Shown piece after piece: positions 25,651 to 34,389 of a stretch of DNA of 64,000 bases (the first letter of the stretch is position 1; the number at the start of each line of letters is the position of its first letter). The position numbers were made by a program, and so were the translations under genes. The stretch covers positions 1 through 64,000 of the forward strand of contig NZ_BMUG01000007.1 in assembly GCF_014650075.1 (NCBI RefSeq). Direction: 5' to 3'. A model generated the notes under the pieces. It had not been told where the DNA came from and ran no database searches. It was given only the letters and a program-made list of their open reading frames with translations. Origin of the DNA: Streptomyces microflavus (GTDB taxonomy: Bacteria; Actinomycetota; Actinomycetes; Streptomycetales; Streptomycetaceae).

Positions 25651-26733
25651 TCAGCGACCGGTCTTCGGGGCCTTCCAGCGGGCGATTCCGCGGGCCACGA
25701 GGTTGAGGATCATGACGAAGGCGATCAGTACCAGGGCAGCTGCCCAGGCGCGGTCGTACGAGGCGGCCTCGCCGATCTTGTACTGCTCGTAGATGTAGAA
25801 CGGCAGCGAGGACTGGGCGCCTTCGAAGGGGTTCGCGTTGATCAGCTGGCTGCCGAAGACCAGCAGGATGATCGGGGCGGTCTCACCGGCGATGCGGGCG
25901 ATGGCCAGCATGACGCCGGTGGTGATGCCGCCGATCGCGGTCGGCAGGACCACCTTCAGGATAGTGCGCCACTTCGGGATGCCCAGGGCGAGCGAGGCTT
26001 CGCGGAGCTCGTTGGGGACGAGCTTGAGCATCTCCTCGGTGGAGCGGACCACGACCGGGACCATCAGGATCGTCAGGGCGAGCGCGCCCATCAGGCCGGA
26101 CGGCTGGATCTCGAAGATCAGCATGATCGACAGGATGAAGAGACCGGCCACGATGGACGGGATGCCCGTCATCACGTCGACGAAGAACGTGACGGCCTTG
26201 GCGAGCGAGCCCTTGCCGTACTCGACCAGGTAGACGGCGGTCAGCAGGCCGAGCGGGGCGGAGATCACCGTGGCGATGCCGACCTGCTCCAGGGTGCCGA
26301 TCAGCGCGTGGTAGACGCCGCCGCTGGCCTCGGAGCCGAGCACACCGGCCATGGAGTGGGTCAGGAAGTAGCCGTCGAGGCGCTCGGCGCCGCGGCTGAC
26401 GGTCGTCCACAGCAGGGAGGCCAGCGGGACGATCGCGATCAGGAAGCAGACCCAGACGATGCTGGTGGCCAGGCGGTCCTTGGCCTGGCGCTTGTTCTCC
26501 ACGACGGTGGTGGCGACGTACGAGATGGCCAGGAAGAGCAGCGCGGCGATCATGCCCCACTGCACCTTGCTGTGCCAGCCGGCGGCGAGGCTGATGCCGA
26601 TGGCGAGCGCGACCGACACGACGGCGAAGCCGACGGGTGCCAGGCGGGGCAGCGAGCGGCTGCTCAGGCCGGACCTCGGCGCGGGCCCCGTGGGCGGCGT
26701 CGGGCGGTCCTGGACGGCGGTTGCGTGGCTCAT
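25651..26733 (-). CDS. pstA: Phosphate ABC transporter permease PstA
   Basis: 360 residues. A Pro-rich cytoplasmic N-terminus (about 40 residues) is followed by six or more transmembrane helices and the ABC permease EAA-like loop ELREASLALGIPKWRTILKVVLP. ATG 26733 overlaps the pstC stop (ATGA), so the two permease subunits are translationally coupled. Forms the membrane channel with PstC. Confidence 0.96.
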   Translation of the reverse strand: MSHATAVQDRPTPPTGPAPRSGLSSRSLPRLAPVGFAVVSVALAIGISLAAGWHSKVQWGMIAALLFLAISYVATTVVENKRQAKDRLATSIVWVCFLIAIVPLASLLWTTVSRGAERLDGYFLTHSMAGVLGSEASGGVYHALIGTLEQVGIATVISAPLGLLTAVYLVEYGKGSLAKAVTFFVDVMTGIPSIVAGLFILSIMLIFEIQPSGLMGALALTILMVPVVVRSTEEMLKLVPNELREASLALGIPKWRTILKVVLPTAIGGITTGVMLAIARIAGETAPIILLVFGSQLINANPFEGAQSSLPFYIYEQYKIGEAASYDRAWAAALVLIAFVMILNLVARGIARWKAPKTGR

Positions 26734-27731
26734 GCGTTGGCCCCCGAGTACTCCTTGCGGCGGGCGATGATGAGCCGGGCCGCACCGTTGACCAGCAGGG
26801 TGAGGACGAAGAGGACGAGGCCCGAGGCGATCAGGGCGTCGCGCCCGAACTCGTCGGCCTCGCCGAACTTCGCCGCGATGTTCTGCGCGAACGTCCCGCC
26901 GCCCGGATTGAGCACGTGCAGCGAGATGATGAAGCTCGGGGAGAGGACCGTGGCGACGGCCATCGTCTCGCCGAGCGCCCGGCCGAGGCCGAGCATCGAG
27001 GCGGAGATGATGCCGGAGCGGCCGAACGGCAGCACCGAGAGGCGGATGACCTCCCAGCGGGTGGCGCCCAGGGCGAGGGCGGCCTCCTCGTTCATCTTCG
27101 GGACCTGGAGGAAGACCTCGCGGCTGACGCTGGTCACGATCGGCAGGATCATGATCGCGAGCAGGACGCCGACGGTGAAGAGCGAGCGGGCGACGCCGAC
27201 CTCGGTCTTCTCGAAGATGTACGTCCAGCCGAAGAACTGGTCGAGCCAGAGGTTCAGGCCCTCCAGGTACGGCACCAGGACGAGGGCGCCCCAGATGCCG
27301 TAGACGATGCTGGGTACGGCGGCGAGCAGGTCGACGACGTACGCGATGGGGGCGGCCAGCTTGCGCGGCGCGTAGTGCGAGATGAACAGGGCGATGCCGA
27401 CAGCGATCGGAACCGCGATGACCATCGCGATGATCGAGCTGACGACCGTGCCGAAGAGCAGGACGGCGATGCCGAAGACCGGCGGGTCGCCCGCCGGGTT
27501 CCAGTCGAAGGTGGTGAGGAAGTTGCCCTCGTCCTTCGAGATGGCGATGGCGGCCCGGTAGCTGAGGAACACGGCGATCGACGCCATGAGCACGAGCAGC
27601 AGGATGCCCGAACCGCGCGAGAGGCCGACGAAGACCTTGTCGCCAGCGCGCCCGGTGGACTTGGGGCGCTCCTTGCGGTCCGGGGGTGCCGGCGGGGCCG
27701 GTGGTGTGTCTATCGGTGTGGTGGAAGCCAT
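26730..27731 (-). CDS. pstC: Phosphate ABC transporter permease PstC
   Basis: 333 residues from ATG 27731 (an upstream in-frame start at 27782 is less likely). It has six transmembrane helices and the loop MNEEAALALGATRWEVIRLSVLP that contacts PstB. It follows pstS after a gap containing a strong hairpin (27841-27871), which would lower its expression relative to the binding protein. Confidence 0.95.
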   Translation of the reverse strand: MASTTPIDTPPAPPAPPDRKERPKSTGRAGDKVFVGLSRGSGILLLVLMASIAVFLSYRAAIAISKDEGNFLTTFDWNPAGDPPVFGIAVLLFGTVVSSIIAMVIAVPIAVGIALFISHYAPRKLAAPIAYVVDLLAAVPSIVYGIWGALVLVPYLEGLNLWLDQFFGWTYIFEKTEVGVARSLFTVGVLLAIMILPIVTSVSREVFLQVPKMNEEAALALGATRWEVIRLSVLPFGRSGIISASMLGLGRALGETMAVATVLSPSFIISLHVLNPGGGTFAQNIAAKFGEADEFGRDALIASGLVLFVLTLLVNGAARLIIARRKEYSGANA

Positions 27732-27840
27732 GGTCTTTCCGGTCTGTGTGGGGGAGCCGAGGCTCCCCTGGCGGCGGTGCACCGGATGGTCGGGGCGGCG
27801 GGCCGGTCCGGAGGGGTGCGCCGGGCCGGCCTGCCGGGGT

Positions 27841-27871
27841 CGCGTCCCCGGGGCGGGACCCCGGGGACGCG
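27841..27871 (-). promoter_or_regulatory. Intercistronic hairpin between pstS and pstC
   Basis: Perfect 13-bp inverted repeat CGCGTCCCCGGGG with loop CGGGA, 9 nt after the pstS stop and with no T-run. Its position suggests partial termination or 3'-end protection of pstS mRNA, giving excess binding protein over permeases. Confidence 0.7.
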
Positions 27872-27879
27872 GCGGGCCG

Positions 27880-29016
27880 TTACGAGAGGCTGTTGACGGT
27901 CTCGCGGACCTTCGTGTTGATCTCGGCCGGGATCGGGGCGTAGCCCGCCTCGGTCAGGATCTTCTGGCCGTCGTCGGAGGCGGCGTAGGAGAGGAAGGAC
28001 TTGACCGTGTCGAGCGTCTCGGGCTTGTTGCCGGTGTCGCAGACGACCTCGTACGTGACCAGGACCAGCGGGTAGGCGCCGTCGGCCTTGGTGGTGTAGT
28101 CGAGCTCCAGGGCCAGGTCCTTGCCGGTGCCCTTGATCTTGGCGGCGGCGATGGCCTTGGAGGCGTTCTCCGAGGTGGCCTCGGCCGGGGCGGAGCCGCC
28201 GGTGTTGATGGCGACCGTGGAGATGCTCTGGGACTTGGCGTAGGAGAGCTCGAAGTAGCCGATCGCGCCGTCGACCTGCTTCACCTGGGCGGCGATGCCG
28301 GAGGAGCCGGACGCGGCCTGGCCACCGGGGGCCGGCCACTTCTTCTCGGCCTCGTACTTCCAGTCGTTCGGGGCGGCCGCGCCGAGGTACTTGCCGAGGT
28401 TCTGCGTGGTGCCGGAGTCCTCGGAGCGGTGGAAGGCCTGGATGGCCTTGTCCGGCAGCTTGACGCCGTCGTTGAGCTTGGCGATCGCCGGGTCGTTCCA
28501 CTTCTTGATCTTCGTGTCGAAGATCTTGGCGAGCGTCGGGGCGTCCAGCGTGAGCTTGTCGACACCCTCCAGGTTGTAGCCGACCGCGACCGGGCCGCCG
28601 ACCATCGGGAGGTTGATGCCCTGGCCGGTCTTGCAGGACTTCTTCGACTCGGCGACCTCTTCCGGCTTCAGCGCGGAGTCGGAGCCGGCGAAGCCGACGG
28701 TGCCCTGGTTGAAGGCGACGATGCCCTCACCGGAGGAGGAGGAGTTGTAGTTGATCTCCACTCCGGAACAGGCGGCCATGTAGTTCTTGACCCAGAGGTC
28801 CATGGCGTTCTTCTGCGCGCTGGAGCCGGAGGCGCGGAGCTGGCCCTTGGCCTTGCCGCAGTCGATGCTCGACGCCGCGGTGGTCTTGTCGCCGGTGCTC
28901 GGCGCGTCGCCGGCGCTGTTGTCGTCCGAACCGCACGCCGTGAGGACCAGGGCGCCGGAGACGGCGAGGGCACCGAGCGCGGTGGCACGAAGCCGGTTCT
29001 TGCGCTGAAGCTTCAC
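27880..29016 (-). CDS. pstS: Phosphate-binding lipoprotein PstS
   Basis: 378 residues from GTG 29016 (AAGGA upstream). The signal peptide (ATALGALAVSGALVLTAC) ends with a lipobox Cys at residue 27. The phosphate-binding fold is clear: LRASGSSAQKNAMDLWVKNY, YNSSSSGEGIVAF, FAGSDSALKPEEV and AFHRSEDSGTTQNLGKYL hold the Ser, Asp and Arg ligands. Extracellular high-affinity phosphate capture. A PHO-box array lies upstream, which predicts induction by PhoP under phosphate limitation. Confidence 0.97.
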   Translation of the reverse strand: MKLQRKNRLRATALGALAVSGALVLTACGSDDNSAGDAPSTGDKTTAASSIDCGKAKGQLRASGSSAQKNAMDLWVKNYMAACSGVEINYNSSSSGEGIVAFNQGTVGFAGSDSALKPEEVAESKKSCKTGQGINLPMVGGPVAVGYNLEGVDKLTLDAPTLAKIFDTKIKKWNDPAIAKLNDGVKLPDKAIQAFHRSEDSGTTQNLGKYLGAAAPNDWKYEAEKKWPAPGGQAASGSSGIAAQVKQVDGAIGYFELSYAKSQSISTVAINTGGSAPAEATSENASKAIAAAKIKGTGKDLALELDYTTKADGAYPLVLVTYEVVCDTGNKPETLDTVKSFLSYAASDDGQKILTEAGYAPIPAEINTKVRETVNSLS

Positions 29017-29133
29017 TTTCGGGTGTTCCTTCCAGGAGCCGCCGTGATCTGTTCGTTCTACGACGGCGTGCGATGAGGAGGGTTGCTACGGCTTGGCGCC
29101 GCGCACCGTGTACGTCCGAAATTAGGCAGAACA

Positions 29134-29173
29134 GGTGAAGCCGCCTACGGGGGAGAGTGAACGGGAGGTGAAC
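29134..29173 (-). promoter_or_regulatory. PHO-box direct repeats upstream of pstS
   Basis: Read on the minus strand, GTTCACC (29173-29167) and GTTCACT (29162-29156) are spaced exactly 11 bp apart; after one degenerate unit (29151), CTTCACC (29140-29134) follows in the same 11-bp register. GTTCACC direct repeats at 11-bp period are the Streptomyces PhoP target. The array lies 118-157 nt upstream of the pstS start. Confidence 0.85.
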
Positions 29174-29214
29174 CGTGTCGGGCAGGCGGGTGCGGGTCGC
29201 TGCCGGTGGTCGGC

Positions 29215-29652
29215 TCAGGCTCCGGGGAGGGCGTCGAGCAGGGCCGTGAGCTGCTCGCGGTCGCGGGGCTGGGTGAGGCGTACGCGGGCGGCCTCGGGCG
29301 TCAGCCACAGCAGGCGGTCCACCTCGTCGTTGGCCTCGAAGGCGCCGCCCGTCGCCTCGGCGGCCCAGTAGGCGACCTCCTTGGGGCGGCCGTCAACGAG
29401 ATACCGGGCCGTCGGGAGCCGGACGCCCGGGGCGCAGTGGTGGCCGGTCTCCTCCAGGACTTCCCGTACGGCGGCGGCGAGCGGCTCCTCGCCGCGCTTC
29501 AGCTTGCCCTTGGGGTGGGACCAGTCGTCGTAGCGGGGCCGGTGGACCAGGCACACCTCCACCCCACCGCCGCCGGGGGCGCGGCGCCACAGGACGCACC
29601 CCGCGGCCAGGACGGTGCCGGTCTGCACACGGGACTGCCCGGCGCCGCTCAT
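29215..29652 (-). CDS. NUDIX hydrolase (MutT-like)
   Basis: 145 residues from ATG 29652, which overlaps the CHAD-gene stop (ATGA). The Nudix box GKLKRGEEPLAAAVREVLEETG (about 52-73) contains the REVLEETG metal-binding core. Immediately before it, DDWSHPKGK is typical of the MutT/diadenosine- or polyphosphate-hydrolysing group. Likely substrate: a nucleoside diphosphate derivative or inositol/inorganic polyphosphate-like compound. Last gene of ppk-CHAD-NUDIX. Confidence 0.9.
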   Translation of the reverse strand: MSGAGQSRVQTGTVLAAGCVLWRRAPGGGGVEVCLVHRPRYDDWSHPKGKLKRGEEPLAAAVREVLEETGHHCAPGVRLPTARYLVDGRPKEVAYWAAEATGGAFEANDEVDRLLWLTPEAARVRLTQPRDREQLTALLDALPGA

Positions 29653-30845
29653 GGGGCCGTCATGGCCGCGGCGTACGGCCAGGTCTCCCGGAACACCGCC
29701 CGCGCGGCCTCCACCTCGTGGCGCTGGTCGGCGTGGAGCACGCCCAGCGCGTACGCCGTGGCCGGGGCGATCCGTGGGGTGCGGGCCGCCGCTGCCGCTG
29801 CCCCGGCCGCTTCCGCCGCGTCCCGGTGCAGGTCCAGGGCGTGCCCGGCGCCGGTGAGTACCGGGTCGGCGGCGCCGAGGACGACCTCGTGGGCGTACCG
29901 GTGCAGCCGCAGCAGCAGGCGGGCCTGGTGCCACGGCGCGTCCTGCGCCTCGTTGTACGGCTCCGCCGACTCGTCGGGCGGGAGGGCCGCCACCGCCCCG
30001 ATCAGCCGCTGCTCGGCGCGTTCGGCGGGCTCCAGGAGCGCTTCGGTGCCCCGGCCGGTGGTGCCGGGGGCCAGGGGGACCTCGGAGGCGAGCAGCGCCA
30101 CGGCGTCGGCGACCGCGTGGAAGCGGGACGAGCCGAGGGCCTGGAGCGCCGCGGAGTGGGCCCGGGTCCGGGCCAGGGTGAGCTGGCGCTCCAGCAGCGC
30201 CCCGGCCCGCGCGGCCCCGACGCCGAGCACGGCCCGGCCCTGGGCCTCGGACGATGCGCTGGGGGTTTTTCCGGGGGATCCGGCGGCGGGTCTGGTGGAC
30301 CCGGTGGGTTCGGTCCCTCGGGCTGCGGGGAGGGCGGCTCCCGAGAGCTGGTGCAGGGCGTCCACGAGGCGGGTGAGCCGGCCGGCGTACGCGTGTTCGC
30401 GGGCGAGGGTGCCGGAGAGCCAGGCCAGTTCCGTACGGAGGTGATCGGCCCAGACCGGGTCGAGCGCGCTGCGGAAGGTGTGGAGGGAGCCGCTGATGCG
30501 CCGGGCCGAGCGGCGCAGGGCGCGGGACGCGGCCTCGGCGCCCTGGCCGCCCGCGTCCGAGGGGGCGCTGTGCTCGCGGTGCAGGCGCAGGCTGCGCAGG
30601 AAGTCCGCCGCCTGCCCCCGGAGGTACGGCGCGAGCACGGCCTCGGCGGTCACGCCGTCGGGGTCGGTGGGGCGGGGCGGGGCGGCCGCACCCGCGCCGG
30701 TGCCGGGGAGGCCCCCGGCAGCGTCCGGGAGCGTGCCCCGGCTCTCGGGGAGCCCGTCCTCCGGGCCCCCGTCCGCAGCGGGCCCCGCGGTGGGCCGGGT
30801 CGTCGTCTGGTGGTCAGGGCGTCGCACGCCTGCGCCTCCGGGCAT
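29649..30845 (-). CDS. CHAD-domain protein
   Basis: 398 residues. A Pro/Gly/Ala-rich N-terminus (about 60 residues) is followed by the helical CHAD domain (about 65-390), with conserved basic/His positions in RALRRSARRISGSLHTFR, HLRTELAWLSGTLAREHAYAGRL and LLLRLHRYAHEVV. CHAD domains bind inorganic polyphosphate. Its start lies 32 nt inside the 3' end of ppk, and its stop overlaps the NUDIX start, so the three proteins are probably made together; a polyphosphate-granule role is inferred. Confidence 0.88.
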   Translation of the reverse strand: MPGGAGVRRPDHQTTTRPTAGPAADGGPEDGLPESRGTLPDAAGGLPGTGAGAAAPPRPTDPDGVTAEAVLAPYLRGQAADFLRSLRLHREHSAPSDAGGQGAEAASRALRRSARRISGSLHTFRSALDPVWADHLRTELAWLSGTLAREHAYAGRLTRLVDALHQLSGAALPAARGTEPTGSTRPAAGSPGKTPSASSEAQGRAVLGVGAARAGALLERQLTLARTRAHSAALQALGSSRFHAVADAVALLASEVPLAPGTTGRGTEALLEPAERAEQRLIGAVAALPPDESAEPYNEAQDAPWHQARLLLRLHRYAHEVVLGAADPVLTGAGHALDLHRDAAEAAGAAAAAARTPRIAPATAYALGVLHADQRHEVEAARAVFRETWPYAAAMTAP

Positions 30846-33066
30846 CGATGAGCATCTCCTGGACGTGCCGCAGCGGCTGCCCCTCCGCGTCCGTGGCGTG
30901 CCGGGTCCAGTTGCCGTCGGGGCCCAGGTGCCAGGAAGAGGTGGTGTCGGCCATACCGGTCTCCAGGAGTCGGCTGAGTGCGGCGCGGTGGGCGGGGTCG
31001 GTGACCCGGACGAGGGCTTCGATCCGGCGGTCGAGGTTGCGGTGCATCATGTCGGCGCTGCCGAACCACACCTCGGGTTCGCCGCCGTTGCCGAAGGAGA
31101 AGACCCGGGAGTGTTCGAGGAAGCGGCCGAGTATGGAGCGGACCCGGATGTTCTCCGAGAGACCGGCGACCCCGGGGCGGATCGCGCAGATCCCGCGCAC
31201 CCAGATGTCGACGGGCACGCCGGCCTGGGCCGCCCGGTAGCAGGCGTCGATGATCGCTTCGTCGACCATCGAGTTGACCTTGATGCGTACGTAGGCGGGG
31301 CGCCCGGCACGGTGGTGGGCGATCTCCTTGTTGATCCGGGCGATCAGCCCGTCCCGCAGCGACTTCGGGGCGACGAGGAGGCGGCGGTAGGTCTCGCGGC
31401 GGGAGTAGCCGGAGAGCCGGTTGAACAGGTCGGAGAGGTCCGCCCCGACCTGCGGGTCCGCCGTGAGCAGGCCGAGGTCCTCGTACAGCCTGGCCGTCTT
31501 GGGGTGGTAGTTGCCGGTGCCGACGTGGGAGTAGCGGCGCAGGGTGTCGCCCTCCTGGCGGACGACGAGCGAGAGCTTGCAGTGGGTCTTCAGCCCGACG
31601 AGCCCGTACACCACATGGCAGCCCGCCTCCTCCAGCTTGCGGGCCCACTTGATGTTGGCCTGTTCGTCGAAGCGGGCCTTGATCTCGACCAGGACGAGGA
31701 CCTGCTTGCCGGACTCGGCCGCGTCGATGAGGGCGTCCACTATCGGGGAGTCGCCGGAGGTGCGGTACAGCGTCTGCTTGATGGCCAGCACGTCCGGGTC
31801 GCCCGCCGCCTGCTCCAGGAACGCCTGGACGGAGGTGGAGAACGAGTCGTACGGGTGGTGGAGCAGGACGTCCCGCTCGCGCAGGGCGGCGAAGATGTCG
31901 GGCGCGGAGGCGGACTCCACCTCGGCCAGGTCCCGGTGGGTGCCCGCGATGAACTTGGGGAACTTCAGCTCAGGCCGGTCCAGCGAGGCGATCGCGAAGA
32001 GACCGGTGAGGTCCAGGGGGCCGGGCAGCGGGTAGACCTCCGCGTCGGACACCTTCAGCTCGCGGACCAGCAGATCGAGGACGTACGGGTCGATGGACTC
32101 CTCGACCTCCAGCCGCACCGGCGGGCCGAAGCGGCGCCGCATGAGCTCCTTCTCCAGCGCCTGGAGCAGGTTCTCCGCGTCGTCCTCCTCGACCTCCAGG
32201 TCCTCGTTCCTGGTGACCCGGAACATGTGGTGCGCCAGCACCTCCATCCCCGGGAACAGCTCCTCCAGGTGGGCCGCGATGACGTCCTCGATGGGCACGT
32301 ACCGCTGCGGGGACGCCTCCAAGAAGCGGGTCAGCAGCGGCGGGACCTTGACCCGGGCGAAGTGGCGGTGGCCGCTGACCGGGTTGCGGACGACGACGGC
32401 CAGGTTGAGGGAGAGCCCGGAGATGTACGGGAAGGGGTGCGCGGGGTCGACGGCCAGCGGGGTCAGGACCGGGAAGACGCGCTGCCGGAAGAAGGTGAAC
32501 AGGCGGGCCTGCTCCTTCTCGGTCAGATCCGGCCACCGGATCAGCTGGATGGACTCGTCGGAGAGGGCCGGGGCGATGTCCTGCTGGAAGCAGGCGGCGT
32601 GCCGGGCCATGAGCTCGCGCGAGCGGGTCCAGATCAGGTCCAGCACCTCGCGGGGCTGGAGGCCGGAGGCGGAGCGGGTGGCGACGCCGGTGGCGATGCG
32701 GCGCTTGAGGCCGGCCACCCGGACCATGAAGAACTCGTCCAGGTTCGAGGCGAAGATCGCGAGGAAGTTGGCCCGCTCCAGGATCGGCGTCGCCGGGTCC
32801 TCGGCCAGCTCCAGCACGCGTTCGTTGAAGGCGAGCCAGGAGCGCTCGCGGTCCAGGAAACGGCCCTGGGGCAGCTCGTCGCCGTCCCGGTCGGGCTCGT
32901 ACGCGTCGGCGTCGGCGTCGAGATCGGGATCCAGGTCGGCGGCGGTGGAGAAGCCGACGTTGCCGGAGGAGGAGTGGGCGACGGCGTGCGGCCGGTGCGC
33001 GGCGAGCGAGCCGACGGACGGCTGCGCGGGCTGGACCGGGACCTCGGAGCTGGGCTGCTGGCTCAT
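30814..33066 (-). CDS. ppk: Polyphosphate kinase 1
   Basis: 750 residues from ATG 33066; the N-terminal 75 residues are low-complexity and lineage-specific. The PPK1 domains follow in order: N domain from RFLDRERSWLAFNERVLELA, the FLAIFASNLDEFFMVRVAGL segment, the head domain, and the C1/C2 catalytic domains. The latter contain HHPYDSFSTSVQAFLEQAA, the ATP-site HVGTGNYHPKTARLYEDLGL (autophosphorylated His) and IKVNSMVDEAIIDACYRA. It reversibly makes polyphosphate from ATP. First gene of the ppk-CHAD-NUDIX operon, next to pst. Confidence 0.96.
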   Translation of the reverse strand: MSQQPSSEVPVQPAQPSVGSLAAHRPHAVAHSSSGNVGFSTAADLDPDLDADADAYEPDRDGDELPQGRFLDRERSWLAFNERVLELAEDPATPILERANFLAIFASNLDEFFMVRVAGLKRRIATGVATRSASGLQPREVLDLIWTRSRELMARHAACFQQDIAPALSDESIQLIRWPDLTEKEQARLFTFFRQRVFPVLTPLAVDPAHPFPYISGLSLNLAVVVRNPVSGHRHFARVKVPPLLTRFLEASPQRYVPIEDVIAAHLEELFPGMEVLAHHMFRVTRNEDLEVEEDDAENLLQALEKELMRRRFGPPVRLEVEESIDPYVLDLLVRELKVSDAEVYPLPGPLDLTGLFAIASLDRPELKFPKFIAGTHRDLAEVESASAPDIFAALRERDVLLHHPYDSFSTSVQAFLEQAAGDPDVLAIKQTLYRTSGDSPIVDALIDAAESGKQVLVLVEIKARFDEQANIKWARKLEEAGCHVVYGLVGLKTHCKLSLVVRQEGDTLRRYSHVGTGNYHPKTARLYEDLGLLTADPQVGADLSDLFNRLSGYSRRETYRRLLVAPKSLRDGLIARINKEIAHHRAGRPAYVRIKVNSMVDEAIIDACYRAAQAGVPVDIWVRGICAIRPGVAGLSENIRVRSILGRFLEHSRVFSFGNGGEPEVWFGSADMMHRNLDRRIEALVRVTDPAHRAALSRLLETGMADTTSSWHLGPDGNWTRHATDAEGQPLRHVQEMLIDARRRRRATP

Positions 33067-33396
33067 GGACCCATTGTTCCGCGTGGGGGCCCCGGTAGGC
33101 GCGTCGGAGCCGGGAAAGATCGCGGAAGGCCCGGGAAACCCGGGGTCACGGCCGGGGGACGCGGCGGAGGCGTTACCCCGGGCGCTCCCGTTGCGGCGGG
33201 GGGCTGGCAGAGCTGGCTGCATCCCGTGAGGGTCGCAAGGGCGTCTGAATGGCCGGTAACGGCGACATGACGTACAGGAAGCGGTGTGCCTGCGGGTCGG
33301 TCGCACGGTGACTGTGCGTGACCGTTCTCCCGTACGTGATCGCCGTCCGGGCCCTCCCCTCGTGGGGCCCGGACGGCGAGGCAGGTGCGGCCGGTA
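33067..33396. other. Intergenic region: ppk promoter and downstream terminator of ABC operon
   Basis: No gene is supported in these 330 bases. The right end holds the hairpin at 33341-33378. The left part should carry the ppk promoter. The only repeat seen (GTCACG / GTCACC, 10 bp apart, minus strand near 33305-33325) is too weak to call a PHO box. Confidence 0.5.
33341..33378 (-). terminator. Hairpin terminator after ABC permease gene
   Basis: Perfect 14-bp stem CGCCGTCCGGGCCC / GGGCCCGGACGGCG, loop of 10 nt, 18 nt beyond the permease stop. There is no U-tract, as is common for Streptomyces terminators. Confidence 0.75.
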
Positions 33397-34389
33397 TCAG
33401 CCGTGCAGGCGGCGCAGGACCCGGAAGGCGGCGAACACGGCGAGCGCGGCGAGGGCCAGCAGGATGCCGGTCTCGACGAGCTGGAGAGGCCAGTAGTGGG
33501 AGGCGGGGTGGTAGTAGACGTAGTTGAGCGCCACGTCATGCCCGGCCAGGCAGTCCTCGAATTCGCGGGTGGGGCTCGTGCAGATGTCGGTGGGCAGCCG
33601 GTCGCCGCCGGTCGTCAGGAAGCCCTCCTCGACGGCGTAGGCCCACTTGGGGAGGGGGTAGTCGCCTTTCAGGGGGTAGGTCGCCTTCACCACCGGCCAC
33701 AAGTGATCGCGCACCTGGCCGAGCACGACCGTCACCAGCCCGGAGGCGAGCAGGGCCACCGCCAGCGCGGGAACCGTGCGGCGCAGGAGCAGACCGGCGA
33801 GGGAGCCCAGCGCGAGCGCCAGCAGCGCACTGGCGACCGGGACCGTTCCCGTGGCCCCGAAGGCCGACCCGTCCTCCCAGAGGGCCGGGAACGGGTAGGC
33901 GAGCCGGCTTCGGGACCAGGTGAGGACGGCGGACAGCACCACGATCCCGCCGACCACAGGTACGGCGAGGACGGCGAGCCGCGCGGTCAGCCAGGCGGAT
34001 GGCGGGGCCGACTGGGTCCAGGAGAACTTGATGCTGCCGGTCTCCCACTCCCTGGCGATCATCGGGCCCGCGACGAAGGCTCCGACGAGCGTGGGCAGCG
34101 CGATGAGGGCAAGGCCCGCGTAGCCGAGCAGTCGGCTGAGTCCGAGCATCCGGTCGGTGTAGTTGCGAGCCGGCTGGAAGCAGGCCTCCGTGAGGGAACT
34201 CAGGGTGCATCCGGTGCCGGCCAAGTCCGCGACGGCACGGTCCGCCAGGATCGCCACGGCGATCATGCACACGATCGCGGCGACGGCGGCAGCACCGGCG
34301 GCCCACAGGATCCGTCGGTGCAGGCGCAACAGGATCCGGGAGGGACCCCGCAGCGTCCGGACCTTCCTCGTCGGGGTGAGCGTGCTCAT
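33397..34389 (-). CDS. ABC-2 type transporter permease
   Basis: 330 residues from ATG 34389 (overlaps the ATPase stop, ATGA). About six transmembrane helices: one near residue 30-50, the pair around LLGYAGLALIALPTLVGAFVAGPMIAREWETGSIKFSWTQS (the ABC-2 permease core motif) and the C-terminal LLALAALAVFAAFRVL. A large extracytoplasmic loop (about 235-300) has paired cysteines. It exports an unknown substrate together with the ATPase encoded upstream, under the GntR regulator. Confidence 0.88.
   Translation of the reverse strand: MSTLTPTRKVRTLRGPSRILLRLHRRILWAAGAAAVAAIVCMIAVAILADRAVADLAGTGCTLSSLTEACFQPARNYTDRMLGLSRLLGYAGLALIALPTLVGAFVAGPMIAREWETGSIKFSWTQSAPPSAWLTARLAVLAVPVVGGIVVLSAVLTWSRSRLAYPFPALWEDGSAFGATGTVPVASALLALALGSLAGLLLRRTVPALAVALLASGLVTVVLGQVRDHLWPVVKATYPLKGDYPLPKWAYAVEEGFLTTGGDRLPTDICTSPTREFEDCLAGHDVALNYVYYHPASHYWPLQLVETGILLALAALAVFAAFRVLRRLHG

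Noticed and set aside
33300..33330. GTCACG/GTCACC repeat upstream of ppk as a PHO box
   Set aside because: The spacing is 10 bp and the match to GTTCACC is poor in both units.
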